From DATFDN01 sp963762525 (lineage in GTDB: Bacteria > Pseudomonadota > Alphaproteobacteria > Acetobacterales > Acetobacteraceae), in assembly GCA_963762525.1 (NCBI GenBank), contig CAVXKT010000004.1, positions 1 to 64,000 on the forward strand: a stretch of 64,000 nt of DNA, in the 5' to 3' direction. A program made the translations under genes and the position numbers. This document shows positions 37,333 to 46,407 of the stretch, one piece after another; positions within the stretch are counted from its first letter, which is position 1, and the number at the start of each line of letters is the position of its first letter. The notes under the pieces are model-generated. The model did no database searches and had not been told where the DNA came from. It saw only the letters and a program-made list of their open reading frames with translations.

Positions 37333-38118
37333 TCAGCGCAGGTTGCTCAGCGTGCCGAGCATGTCGTTGCCGGTGTTGATGACGCGGCTGTTCATCTCGT
37401 AGGCGCGCTGGGCGGTGATGAGATTGGTGATCTCGGTCACCACGTTGACGTTGGAGGTCTCGACGAAGCCCTGCATCACCGTGCCGAAACCGGTGGTATT
37501 GGGATTGCCGGTGACCGGATTGCCCGACGCGGCGGTTTGCAGGAACAGGTTGTCGCCCTGCGAATCGAGCCCCGCCGGATTGGCGAACGCGGCCAACTGC
37601 ATCTGGCCCACCGTCTGCGGCGCCGTCTGCCCGGCGATGGTCGCCTGCACCTGCCCCGAGGTGTTGATGGTGACGTTGGTGGCGTTGGTCGGGATCTGGA
37701 TGCCGGGCTGCACCGTGTAGCCGTCGGCGGTGACGATGGTGCCGTCGGGTGCGAGGCCCAGCGTGCCGTCGCGCGTGTAGCCGGTCTCGCCGTCCGGCAA
37801 CGTGACCTGAAAATAGCCGTTGCCCTGGATCGCCAGATCAAGCGTGTTCGAGGTCTGCTGCAGGTTGCCCTGCTCGTTGATGCGGTAGATCGCCGCCGTC
37901 TTGACGCCGAGACCGACCTGGGCGCCGGAGGGAACGATGCTGCCCGAATCGGAGCTGTTCGATCCGACCCGGCGCAGGTTCTGGTAGATCAGGTCCTGGA
38001 ACTCCGGCCGCTGGCGCTTGAAGCCGGTGGTCGTCATGTTGGCGATGTTGTTGGAGATGACTTCGACGCTGGTCTGCTGCGCCTGCATCCCGGTGCTGGC
38101 GATATCGAGCGAGCGCAT
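37333..38118 (-). CDS. flgG: Flagellar distal rod protein FlgG
   Basis: A 261-residue FlgG. MRSLDIASTGMQAQQTSVEVISNN is the rod-protein N terminus. DLAIQGNGYFQVTLPDGETGYTRDG is in the middle, and the coiled C terminus is FVETSNVNVVTEITNLITAQRAYEMN. It forms the distal rod. Three bases separate it from flgF upstream. Intact. Confidence 0.96.
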   Translation of the reverse strand: MRSLDIASTGMQAQQTSVEVISNNIANMTTTGFKRQRPEFQDLIYQNLRRVGSNSSDSGSIVPSGAQVGLGVKTAAIYRINEQGNLQQTSNTLDLAIQGNGYFQVTLPDGETGYTRDGTLGLAPDGTIVTADGYTVQPGIQIPTNATNVTINTSGQVQATIAGQTAPQTVGQMQLAAFANPAGLDSQGDNLFLQTAASGNPVTGNPNTTGFGTVMQGFVETSNVNVVTEITNLITAQRAYEMNSRVINTGNDMLGTLSNLR

Positions 38119-38121
38119 GAA

Positions 38122-38869
38122 TTAGCTCCCCTGCGGTGTCGGTTGCAGCTTGTCGATCGCTTCGCGTTCGCGGTCGGACTCGGCCTGGATGAACTGGCCG
38201 AGGAACTGGAAGCGTCGGTATTCGTCGATCATCCGGCTGACCTGCGTCACCGGCGCGACGTTGGATTCCTCCACCGCGCCCTGCACGATGTTGGCCTGCG
38301 CCGGCGCCGCGGTCGGCGAATCGGCGCGCAGCAAGGTGCCGCCCTCGGCGGTGAGCGCGCGCGGATCGGCGGGCTGCACCACGCCGATCCGGCCCACCCG
38401 CCCGTTCTCGCTCGACACCGTGCCGTCGCCGGCGACGGTGATGACGGTGTCGGCCGGCGAGAGCCGGATCGGCTGGCCGGTCACGTCGAGCAGGGCGTTG
38501 CCGGCGGCGTCGGCGATGCTGCCGTTCGGCATCAGCCCGAAACGGCCGTCGCGCGTGAGGCGCGGGCCGTGCGACGTGGCGACGGTGAAGTAGCCGGCGC
38601 CGCTCAGGGCGAGATCGAGCGGATTGGCGGTGTGGCTGAGCGCACCGGCGGCGGTGTCGCGCCAGGTGGCGCGGTCCTGCGCGAAGGCGATGGTGGCGCC
38701 GCCCACGCGGCGCATCGACGCCGGTCTGACGGCTGAGCCAGTCGGTGAATTGCACGCTCTCGGCCTTGAAGCCGGGGGTGCTGGCATTGGCGATGTTGTC
38801 GGCGGTGACGTCCATCGCGCGCAGGTCGGCGTCCATGCGCGACAGGGCGACGGTGCTGGCGAGGTCCAT
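38122..38869 (-). CDS. flgF: Flagellar proximal rod protein FlgF (frame break)
   Basis: FlgF-type rod protein. ATG at 38869 with GGAG six bases before it gives MDLASTVALSRMDADLRAM and ADNIANASTPGFKAESV. A break near 38710 moves to MRRVGGATIAFAQD, then LDLALSGAGYFTVATSHG and the C-terminal VEESNVAPVTQVSRMIDEYRRF. Joined length about 248 residues, normal for FlgF. First gene of the flgF-flgG-flgA-flgH operon. The divergent fliL gene starts 173 bases away. Confidence 0.9.
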
Positions 38870-39042
38870 GGTGTCTCCGTGCGGCCGGGAGCGCGGGCGC
38901 AAGCCGCGTGCCAGGGCGGACGTCGCCGAAGACGGCCGTTTCCGCGCCGCGCCAACTCCGGCGGGTGCGGCACATCCTGCCGCCCGGCCGAGGCTGCCGG
39001 GTGGAAAGGCTTCCTTAACCAGAAACTGCCAGACTCGGGCGG

Positions 39043-39549
39043 ATGTCGAAGGCGAAGAAAACCGCGCCGGAGCCGCCCGCCGAGGGGACCGAGCCGACGC
39101 CGGCCAAATCGGGCGGGCGCAAGAAGCTGATCTTGATCGGCGCGCCGGCGCTGCTGGTCGTGCTCGGCGGCGGTCTGTGGTTCTCCGGCCTCGCCGGCCA
39201 TCTGCTCGGCGCCAAGCCCGCGGCCACGGCGGAGAACAAGCCCGCCGCACCGGTCTATGTCGATCTGCCGGAAATGGTGAGCAATCTCGACAGCGACCCG
39301 CGCCGGCCGCGCTACGTCAAGCTGCGCGCGCGCGTGGAGGTCGCCGCCGCCGACGCCGAGCGGGTGCGCGCGGCGCTGCCGCGGCTGCAAGACCTGTTTC
39401 AGACCTATCTGCGCGACATGCGCCCCGATGATCTGCGCGGCTCGATGGGCACCTACCGGCTGCGCGAGGAGCTGATCGCGCGCGCCGACGTCGCCGCCGC
39501 GCCGGCGCGCGTCGCCGACGTGCTGTTCGTGGAAATGCTCGTGCAATGA
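39043..39549 (+). CDS. fliL: Flagellar basal body-associated protein FliL
   Basis: A 168-residue protein with one membrane segment (LILIGAPALLVVLGGGLWF, about 28-46) and a periplasmic domain with VYVDLPEMVSNLDSD and VEMLVQ at the end, as in FliL. It supports stator function at the motor. First gene of the plus-strand flagellar operon, overlapping fliM by 4 bases. Intact. Confidence 0.92.
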   Translation: MSKAKKTAPEPPAEGTEPTPAKSGGRKKLILIGAPALLVVLGGGLWFSGLAGHLLGAKPAATAENKPAAPVYVDLPEMVSNLDSDPRRPRYVKLRARVEVAAADAERVRAALPRLQDLFQTYLRDMRPDDLRGSMGTYRLREELIARADVAAAPARVADVLFVEMLVQ

Positions 39550-40582
39550 GCGCCGAGCGGACGCGCCGAGACGGAGCCGGACGCGGCCGAACCTGGCACG
39601 GCGCCGGCGCGGGTGTTGAACCAGGCCGAGATCGACAGCCTGCTCGGCTTCGACGACGGACCCGCCGCCGGCGACAGCCGCTCGGGGATGCAGCGGATCA
39701 TCAGCTCGGGCCTGATCTCCTACGAGCGCCTGCCGATGCTGGAGATCGTCTTCGACCGGCTGGTGCGCATCATGTCCACCTCGCTGCGCAATTTCACCAG
39801 CGACAACGTCGAAGTCGGCATCGACAACATCGTCAGCCTGCGCTTCGGCGATTACCTGAACTCGATCCCGCTGCCGGCGATGCTCGCCGTGTTCAAGGCC
39901 GAGGAGTGGGACAATTACGGGCTGATGGTGGCCGACAGCGCGATGATCTACTCGATCGTCGATGTCCTGCTCGGCGGCCGGCGCGGCACCGCCGCCATGC
40001 GCATCGAGGGCCGGCCGTACACCACCATCGAGCGTACCCTGGTCGAGCGGCTGATCCGGGTGGTGCTCGCCGATCTGTCGGCCAGCTTCGACCCGCTCTG
40101 TCCGGTGAACTTCCGCTATGAGCGGCTGGAGGTGAACCCGCGCTTCGCCACCATCTCGCGCCTCTCCAACGCCGCCGTGCTGGCGCGGCTGCGCATCGAC
40201 ATGGAGGATCGCGGCGGGCGGCTCGAACTGCTGCTGCCCTATGCCACGCTGGAGCCGGTGCGCGAGCTGCTGCTGCAGCAATTCATGGGCGAGAAATTCG
40301 GCCGCGAATTCGATCTGGGAGACGCACCTCGCCGAAGAGCTGTGGAACACCGATGTCGAGCTGGACGTGGTGCTGGACGAGCAGGTGATGCGCCTCTCCG
40401 ACGTGATGGCGCTGCAACCGGGCAGCCGCATCGTCTTGAACGCGGTGCCCGGCGCCAGCGTGCAGGTGCGCTGCGGCGCCGTGCCGCTGTTCGAGGGCAA
40501 GGTCGGCCGTCGCAAGAGCCGGATGGCGGTGCGCATCGAACGCGAGGCGCCGCGCGAGCCGGCGGACGCGCGGGAACGCTGA
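39546..40582 (+). CDS. fliM: Flagellar motor switch protein FliM (frame breaks)
   Basis: FliM with the CheY-binding N terminus LNQAEIDSLLGFDDG, GLISYERLPMLEIVFDRLVR, and the middle domain through FGDYLNSIPLPAMLAVF. After a break near 40320 the C-terminal FliN-like domain follows: THLAEELWNTDVELDVVLDE, LKPGSRIV-like LQPGSRIVLN and FEGKVGRRKSRMAVRI. A second small break near 39556 separates MSAE from TEPDAAEP-type linker; the ATG at 39546 overlaps the fliL stop. It is part of the C-ring switch. Joined length is about 345 residues. Confidence 0.92.
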
Positions 40583-40586
40583 TCGG

Positions 40587-41003
40587 ATGGCCGCCGGGAT
40601 GTGGGTTCTGGAACTGGCGCTGATCGGGCTGCTCGCGGCGACGCTGTTCCACGCGCTGCGGCTGGAGCGCGCGCTCGGCGTGCTGAAGCGCGACCGCGCC
40701 GCGCTGGAGGAGCTGGTCGGCGGCTTCAACGCGAGCTTCCGGCAGGCGGAACTCGGCATCGAGCAACTGCGGGCCGCCGCCGACGGGGCCGGGCGGCTGG
40801 TCGCCCGCCAGGTCGATGCCGGCAAGGCGGTCCGCGACGATCTCGTGTTCATGATCGATCGCGGCGAGCGGCTGGCCGATCGGCTGGAGGAGCTGGTCCG
40901 CTCGGGCCGGCCGCTGCTGGCCGAGCCGGCGACGGCCCCGCCGCCGAAGCTGCGCAGCCAAGCCGAGCGCGACCTGCTCAAGGCGTTGAGGCTGGCGCGA
41001 TGA
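40587..41003 (+). CDS. DUF6468 flagellar-operon protein
   Basis: A 138-residue protein with an N-terminal membrane helix (VLELALIGLLAATLFHALR), then a long coiled-coil-like region rich in Arg, Glu and Leu. This matches the DUF6468 proteins found between fliM and motE in many alphaproteobacterial flagellar operons. Molecular function is not known to me. It starts 4 bases after fliM and overlaps motE by four bases. Confidence 0.82.
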   Translation: MAAGMWVLELALIGLLAATLFHALRLERALGVLKRDRAALEELVGGFNASFRQAELGIEQLRAAADGAGRLVARQVDAGKAVRDDLVFMIDRGERLADRLEELVRSGRPLLAEPATAPPPKLRSQAERDLLKALRLAR

Positions 41004-41692
41004 TGCGCCCGTTCATCGACCGGCTGCGCGCCCCGCGGCTGTTGCCGCTGACCATCGCCGGAATGGCGGCGCTGCTGATGCTGAAATGCGCCGGTCTCGT
41101 GCTCGCCGCCGCCCCGGCCGCCGAGCCGGCGCCGGCGGCGCCGAAATCGGGGCCGCCGCCCGTTGCCGACGCCAAGCCGGCCGCGAAGGCCGCCCCGCCG
41201 GTGGACCCGGGCGCGCCGGCGCCCGCCGCGCCTTCGATGCCGCCGGCTCCCGCCGCGAGCGCCCCGGGCGCGTCGGAGGAGCACGTGCTGTCGGAGCTGC
41301 GCGCACGTCGCGAGGCGCTGGATGCGCGCGAAGCGGCGCTGCGCGCGCGCGAATCGGTGCTGGCGGCGACCGCGCGCACGCTCGAGGCCCGCATCGGCGA
41401 GATGAAGGCGCTGCAGGCGCGTCTCGAGCAGCTCGACGCCAAGCGCCGCCAACAGCAGGACGAAGACTGGGGCGGGCTGGTCACGGTCTACGAGAAGATG
41501 AAGCCGCGCGAGGCGGCGCGCATCTTCGACGAGCTGGACATGTCGGTGCTGCTGCACCTGCTGGATCGGATGAAGCAGTCGAAGGCCGCCGCCGTGCTCG
41601 CCGCCATGCAGCCCGACAAGGCGCGCGAGTCCACGACCGAGCTGGCGAGCCTGCGCGAACATCGCACCGACCCCGAGGGCGAGGCGAAATAG
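41000..41692 (+). CDS. motE: MotE-family flagellar chaperone/MgtE-N protein
   Basis: A 230-residue protein: an N-terminal membrane or signal segment (LPLTIAGMAALLMLKCAGLVL), a Pro/Ala-rich linker (about 35-90), a coiled coil (RARREALDAREAALRARES) and an MgtE N-terminal-like domain (YEKMKPREAARIFDELDMSVLL and AAMQPDKARE). In rhizobia MotE is a periplasmic chaperone for MotC, and in other alphaproteobacteria it accompanies fliL/fliM. The role here is inferred from order and domains. Confidence 0.85.
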   Translation: MMRPFIDRLRAPRLLPLTIAGMAALLMLKCAGLVLAAAPAAEPAPAAPKSGPPPVADAKPAAKAAPPVDPGAPAPAAPSMPPAPAASAPGASEEHVLSELRARREALDAREAALRARESVLAATARTLEARIGEMKALQARLEQLDAKRRQQQDEDWGGLVTVYEKMKPREAARIFDELDMSVLLHLLDRMKQSKAAAVLAAMQPDKARESTTELASLREHRTDPEGEAK

Positions 41693-41705
41693 AAAGGGCC
41701 TCAGG

Positions 41706-42089
41706 ATGCCGATCGACCGGGCGATGAACGTGCTCATCGTCGATGACTACAAGACGATGCTGCGGATCATCCGCAACCTGCTGAAGCAGATCGAGCTCAA
41801 CAACGTCGAGGAGGCGACCGACGGCGCCGCCGCGCTGGCGCGGCTGCGCGCCGGCAATTTCGGCCTGGTCATCAGCGACTGGAACATGCAGCCGATGACC
41901 GGGCTGGAATTGCTGCAGGAGGTGCGCGCCGACGCCCGCCTCAAGGCAACGCCCTTCATCATGGTGACCGCCGAGAGCAAGTCGGAGAACGTGGTGGCGG
42001 CGAAGCTCGCCGGCGTGTCCAACTACATCGTCAAGCCGTTCAACGCCGAGACCCTGCGCGACAAGATCGAAAAGGTGCTGAATGGATAA
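41706..42089 (+). CDS. cheY: CheY-type chemotaxis response regulator
   Basis: A 127-residue stand-alone receiver domain: acidic pair in IVDDYKTMLR, the phosphoryl Asp in VISDWNMQPMTG, Thr/Ser in MVTAES and Lys in YIVKPF. WNMP-type residues (WNMQPM) are close to E. coli CheY. It lies between motE and cheZ, overlapping cheZ, so it is the switch-binding CheY dephosphorylated by CheZ. Intact. Confidence 0.94.
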   Translation: MPIDRAMNVLIVDDYKTMLRIIRNLLKQIELNNVEEATDGAAALARLRAGNFGLVISDWNMQPMTGLELLQEVRADARLKATPFIMVTAESKSENVVAAKLAGVSNYIVKPFNAETLRDKIEKVLNG

Positions 42090-42717
42090 CGCCGCCGCCG
42101 GTTCCGAGGCGGAGGCGCCGGCGCATCGTGAGGTGAATATCCGCACCCGCTATCCCGCCGCCGAGCCCGAATTCCTGGCCGAAGTGGTGCGCGCCGTGTT
42201 GCTCGCCGAGCGAGGCCGGGTGAGCGCCGAAGGGCGCCGGCTGCTGGCCGAGGTGGAGGAGCTGGGGCGGACCATCGCCGACGCCAGAAGCGAGATCGCC
42301 GCAATCGGCGCCGAGGCGCTCACCGTCCGCGACATCCCGCTCGCGACCGACGAGCTGGACGCCATCGTCGCCCACACCGCCAGCGCCACCGAGACCATCC
42401 TGGAGAGCTGCGAACGGCTCGACGCGGTGGCGACGGTGCTCGACGATGCCGGCGCCGCGCGTCTGCACGCCAGCACGACGCGCATCTATGAGGCGTGCAG
42501 CTTCCAGGACATCACCGGCCAGCGGATCGCCAAGGTGGTGCTCACGTTGAAGGCGATCGAGCGCAAGGTGGCGGATATCGTCCTCCGCTTCGCCAGGCGA
42601 GATGCGCGCGCGGGCGCGGCGGCATCGGCCGAGACGCGGCTGCTGAACGGCCCGCAGCTCCCCACCGTGGCAATGGACCAGTCCGGCGTCGATGCGCTGC
42701 TGGCGAGCCTGGAGTGA
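42082..42717 (+). CDS. cheZ: Protein phosphatase CheZ
   Basis: A 211-residue helical protein. SFQDITGQRIAKV contains the catalytic Asp and Gln of CheZ (QDxTGQ). The long helix before it (ATETILESCERLDAVATVL) fits the four-helix bundle. It removes phosphate from CheY-P. Starts 8 bases before the cheY stop. The end overlaps the GTG of the next gene. Confidence 0.9.
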   Translation: MDNAAAGSEAEAPAHREVNIRTRYPAAEPEFLAEVVRAVLLAERGRVSAEGRRLLAEVEELGRTIADARSEIAAIGAEALTVRDIPLATDELDAIVAHTASATETILESCERLDAVATVLDDAGAARLHASTTRIYEACSFQDITGQRIAKVVLTLKAIERKVADIVLRFARRDARAGAAASAETRLLNGPQLPTVAMDQSGVDALLASLE

Positions 42718-45539
42718 GGTACCCGCGAGGATCGCGTCCGGCACTGCTCGCGGCGGTGCTGCTTGCCGGCACCGGTGCCGCACCGCATCGCGGCGTGGTC
42801 AAGGCACGCATCGTCCCGCACGCAGATTTCGGGCAACTGATCTTCGAGCTGCCGCGCGGAGTGCATTGGCGGCAGGCGATCGAAGGCGATCAGCTGGTGC
42901 TGCATTTCAACACCGCGCTGCGGCTGCCGACCGACGCCGAGCTGCCGCGCAACATCCTGGCGCTCTCGGAGAATGGCTCCAGCGCCACCATCAGGCTGGC
43001 GCCGGGCGCGGATTTCAACGTCGTGCGCGAGCGCGGGCGATTGGTCGTGGACGCGCGCGACCCGCCGGCCGCGCCGGCGGCGCCGCAGCGTGGCGCTTCA
43101 ACCGCAGCCGGCCGCGCCGCAGGCGTCGGTTCGCGAAGTCTCCCCTCCCCCCGGCCCCCTCCCGCAAGGGGAGGGGGAGAAACGATCCGCTCCGACCGGC
43201 CCCCCTCCCCTTGCGGGAGGGGATGGGGGGGTCGCGAACGGTCGGTCGAAGGACCCGCCGGTCTCCCTCGCGCTCGACGCCGGACGCGAGGGCGATGGCA
43301 TCGTGCTGCCGTTCGCGGCCGGCGTCGGCGCCGCCGCGTTGATGCGCGGGCCCGATCTGCTGGTGGTGTTCGACGCCCCGAAGCCGCTCGATCTGGCGCC
43401 GCTGCGCGACGATCGGCGTTTCGCCGGCGCCGCCGTCGAGATGCTTCCCGCCGCCACGCTGCTGCGGCTTCGTCCCCCGCCCGGTTCCGGGCCGGTGCTC
43501 GCGCGCGTGCCCGCCGGCTGGCGCATCAGTTTGGCCCGCGACCCCGGGCCGACGCAGCGCATCGACGCCCGCCCCGAGGCCGGCGGCCTGCGATTGCGGC
43601 GGCGCAGCCGGGGCATGTCATCGCCGTTCCCGACCCGCTTTCAGGCGGCATTCTGTTGGTCGGAACCCAGCTCGCGCCGGGGCAGGCCCGCGACACCGGG
43701 CGGCAGACGGCGGAATTTGCGCTGTTGCCGACCTTTCAGGGCGTCGCCGTCGAGCCGCTGTCGGACCGGCTGCGGCTGACCCCCGACCGCGACGGCTTCC
43801 GCCTCTTCGGCCAGGGCGCCGATCTGGCGCTGACGCCGGAGCCGCTGCCCGATGACCTGCTGGGGCGCGCGGCGGCATTGTCGCAACGCTTCGATCTGCC
43901 GGTCATGCCGCAAGCGGCGTTGCGCCGGCACCTGGATGCGCAGCTCATCGCCGCCGCCACCGCGCCGCCACTGGCGCGCGGCCGGGCGCGGATCGAGGCT
44001 GCGCGAACCATGCTCGCGCTCGGCCTGGGCCGTGAGGCCGAAGGCGCGCTGCTGGCTGCCGCCGCCGACGATCCACGGCTCGCCGATGATCCCGACCTTC
44101 GCGGGCTGCAAGGCATGGCCGCCATTCTCGCGGGCCATCCGGCCGAAGCCGAGGGCTTGCTTGACGCGCGCCTGTCCGGCACCGACGAGGTGGCGCTGTG
44201 GCGGGCGTTGCGACAAGTCCTGCTGGCGCTGCCCGCCGCAGCGCCCGCGGCGGCGGCGGCGCTCGCCGTTACCACGCCGCTGTTGCTCGCCTACCCGGAC
44301 GCGATCCGTGATCGTTTGCTGGCACCGGCTATCGAGACGATGGAAACCGGCGGCCAAGCGTCCGCCGCCGCGCCGGTGCTGGCGGCGCGGCCGAGCGATC
44401 CGCGTCTCGCGCTCGCCCGCGCCATGGCGGCGGAGGCCGGCGGCGACGTCGAGGGGGCGCTGCACGGTTACGACAAAATCGCCGCCGAGCGCGACCGCCT
44501 GGCCCGGTTCCGCGCGGCGATGCGGGCGATCGATCTGCGCCTGACGCGCAAAGCCATCACGCCGGCCGGAGGCATCGAGGCGCTGGAGCGGCTGGACGTC
44601 GCATGGCGCGGCGACGGCTTCGAGTTGGCGCGGCGCAACCGCCTTGCCGAATTGCGCCTGGAGACGGGCGCCCCGCGCGCCGCGCTGGCGCTGTGGCGCG
44701 AGAGCGCCGGGCGCTTTCCCGACGCCGCGCCGGCGCTGCGGGCGCGCATGAAGGCGGCGGTCTCGGGCCTGCTGGCCGCGGACGCGACGACGATGGGGCC
44801 GCTCGATTTCGTCGCCCTGCTGGAGGAGAACGCCGATCTGCTCGGCGGCGACGCCACCGCCCCCGACATGGAGGCCCGGCTCGCCGATCGGCTGCTCGCG
44901 TTGGACCTTCCCGATGCCGCTGCGCCGCTGCTGGCGCGGCTGGTGGGCGAGGCTCCGCCCGGTGCCGGGCGCGCGGCGACCGGCGCGCGCTTGGCCGCTC
45001 TGCGCCTGGCGGCGGGCGATGCACCGGGGGCGCTCACCGCGTTAACCGACTCGGCCGCCGACGAGCTGCCGGCGCCGCTGGCGCAGAAGCGCCAATTGCT
45101 GGCGGCCGAGGCGACCGCGAAGACCGGCGATGTCGCCGCTGCGGCGTCGGCGCTGGCGGCGATCGGCACCGAAGAGGCCGATCGCGCACGCGCCGACATC
45201 CTGGAGCACGCCGGCGACCTGCCGGGCGCAATCGCCGCGCTCAACGCACTCGCCGCGCGGACCATACCGGCGCAAGGCAAGCTCGACGATCCGGCGCGGG
45301 CGATTGTGCTTCGCATCGCCGCACTCGCGGCGCGGGCGAACGATCAGGCGACGCTCGCGGCTCTGCGCACGCGTATCGAGGGCCGGTTGGGAACCGGCGC
45401 CGACGCCGATACGCTGCGTCTGCTGCTGAGCGCGCCGGTTTCGAGTATCGCCGATCTGGCACGCGCCGGCCGCGAAGTGCGGCTGGCGGACACGGTGGCC
45501 GCCGGTTTGAGCGCGCCGGGGGGCGGCGCTCCGCGCTGA
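42714..45539 (+). CDS. Large exported helical-repeat protein of flagellar operon (frame breaks, repeat insertion)
   Basis: About 940 residues once two breaks (near 43095 and 43608) are joined. GTG at 42714 overlaps the cheZ stop and gives a signal peptide (ALLAAVLLAGTGAA). The N-terminal beta domain (ADFGQLIFELPRGVHW, LALSENGSSATIRLAPG) is linked through Pro-rich sequence to a second beta region (DGIVLPFAAGVGAAALMRG). From about 43860 on it is an Ala/Leu-rich array of helix pairs like TPR or Sel1 repeats (GREAEGALLAAAADDPRL, GDLPGAIAALNALAA). Similar large proteins occur after cheZ in Rhodospirillales; I know no function. A family-B palindromic repeat lies in the linker. Confidence 0.7.
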   Translation: MRYPRGSRPALLAAVLLAGTGAAPHRGVVKARIVPHADFGQLIFELPRGVHWRQAIEGDQLVLHFNTALRLPTDAELPRNILALSENGSSATIRLAPGADFNVVRERGRLVVDARDPPAAPAAPQRGASTAAGRAAGVGSRSLPSPRPPPARGGGETIRSDRPPSPCGRGWGGRERSVEGPAGLPRARRRTRGRWHRAAVRGRRRRRRVDARARSAGGVRRPEAARSGAAARRSAFRRRRRRDASRRHAAAASSPARFRAGARARARRLAHQFGPRPRADAAHRRPPRGRRPAIAAAQPGHVIAVPDPLSGGILLVGTQLAPGQARDTGRQTAEFALLPTFQGVAVEPLSDRLRLTPDRDGFRLFGQGADLALTPEPLPDDLLGRAAALSQRFDLPVMPQAALRRHLDAQLIAAATAPPLARGRARIEAARTMLALGLGREAEGALLAAAADDPRLADDPDLRGLQGMAAILAGHPAEAEGLLDARLSGTDEVALWRALRQVLLALPAAAPAAAAALAVTTPLLLAYPDAIRDRLLAPAIETMETGGQASAAAPVLAARPSDPRLALARAMAAEAGGDVEGALHGYDKIAAERDRLARFRAAMRAIDLRLTRKAITPAGGIEALERLDVAWRGDGFELARRNRLAELRLETGAPRAALALWRESAGRFPDAAPALRARMKAAVSGLLAADATTMGPLDFVALLEENADLLGGDATAPDMEARLADRLLALDLPDAAAPLLARLVGEAPPGAGRAATGARLAALRLAAGDAPGALTALTDSAADELPAPLAQKRQLLAAEATAKTGDVAAAASALAAIGTEEADRARADILEHAGDLPGAIAALNALAARTIPAQGKLDDPARAIVLRIAALAARANDQATLAALRTRIEGRLGTGADADTLRLLLSAPVSSIADLARAGREVRLADTVAAGLSAPGGGAPR
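43139..43232. repeat. Palindromic repeat, family B, copy 2 (inside a coding sequence)
   Basis: CCCTCCCCCCGGCCCCCTCCCG then CAAGGGGAGGGGGAG and GGCCCCCCTCCCC-TTGCGGGAGGGG. Same layout as 37211-37304. In the frame of the surrounding protein it encodes PPPGPLPQGEGEKR and PPPLAGGDGGV, a proline/glycine-rich linker with no stop codon. Confidence 0.82.
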
Positions 45540-45607
45540 GGCGCCGGGAAGATTTCCGCGACCAGGGCCGCCGGTCTTATACCAAGCGGCAGATGCCTCA
45601 ACTCCTT

Positions 45608-45703
45608 CGTCATCGCGAGCCGCCGCTTGCGGCGGCGTGGCGATCCAGGCGGGCAGGACCGTGCCCCGGGCCTGGATTGCTTCGCCTTCGGCTCGCAATG
45701 ACG
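45608..45703. repeat. Dispersed palindromic repeat, family A, copy 3
   Basis: CGTCATCGCGAGCCGCCGC at the left and GCTCGCAATGACG at the right, with GTGGCGATCCAGGCG and GCCTGGATTGCTTCG inside. It is the best-preserved of the three copies and lies in the 288-base gap between convergent genes; I see nothing else in that gap. Confidence 0.82.
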
Positions 45704-45828
45704 GTGCCTCGACAAGCGGTCGGAGCAACGGGCGGCTGGTATTATCGGGGAGAAAGCCAGCGTCGCGGATGTGTTCGTGATGACGCGGCAGGCCGGGCTG
45801 CCGCTGCCGCCCGGCGCAGCGCGCCGCC

Positions 45829-46242
45829 TCAGTGCCCCACGGCTCGGCGCACGGCGGTGCACAGCCGGGACAAATTGACTGGTTTCGGCAGCACCACCAA
45901 CGGCGCCTTCCGGCGATGTTTCGACAGCGCCGCGAGCTGCTCGGGAGCCGCGTAACCGCTAATCACGACCACCGGCAAATCGGGATGATTGGCGCGCAAT
46001 CGATTTGTCAGCGTCACTCCGTCCATGCGCGGCATCCGCACGTCGGTGACGACGATACCATAAGGTCGGCCGCTCGCCTCCGCTTGGGCAAACAAGGTCA
46101 GCGCCTCCTGCCCGTCGCCGGCGACGGCGACATCGTGCCCCTCGGCCAGCAGCGTCTCGGCGAACAACTCGGCGATGAGTTGTTCGTCTTCCACCAACAA
46201 TACGCGCAACGCCGGCTCGTTTTCCGCTTCGGGCACCACCAT
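45829..46242 (-). CDS. Single-domain response regulator
   Basis: A 137-residue receiver domain: acidic pocket VLLVEDEQLIAEL, phosphoryl Asp in VVTDVRMPRMDG, then VVISGYAAPE and KPVNLSRL. No output domain. The start at 46242 (MVVPEAENEPALRVL) is chosen; the open frame upstream is not receiver-like. The acyltransferase gene is divergent. No kinase is adjacent, so the partner is unknown. Confidence 0.88.
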   Translation of the reverse strand: MVVPEAENEPALRVLLVEDEQLIAELFAETLLAEGHDVAVAGDGQEALTLFAQAEASGRPYGIVVTDVRMPRMDGVTLTNRLRANHPDLPVVVISGYAAPEQLAALSKHRRKAPLVVLPKPVNLSRLCTAVRRAVGH

Positions 46243-46407
46243 CGGCCGACGACTCCGCGCCGCAATTCGCGGCCGGGCAGAAATAGGATGCTCCCGGGCG
46301 GAGCGGCGAGAGTTCAATCTCACACATCGCCACCATGACGAACTTATGAACAGCCTCCGCTCCGTTCGCGCCTCGTTAATCAATTCCGATCATGCTTCGC
46401 GCCGGAG

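Noticed and set aside
38870..39042. Sigma-54 promoter between flgF and fliL
   Set aside because: GGCAC...TGCC is present but the spacing does not match GG-N10-GC.
38122..40536. An 804-residue minus-strand open frame through fliL and fliM
   Set aside because: Only its last 190 residues are real (FlgF). The rest is antisense to fliL/fliM with His/Arg-rich shadow sequence.
46243..46407. N-terminal extension of the response regulator (start at 46383)
   Set aside because: Arg/Ser-rich residues not like a receiver; the ATG at 46242 fits the family start.
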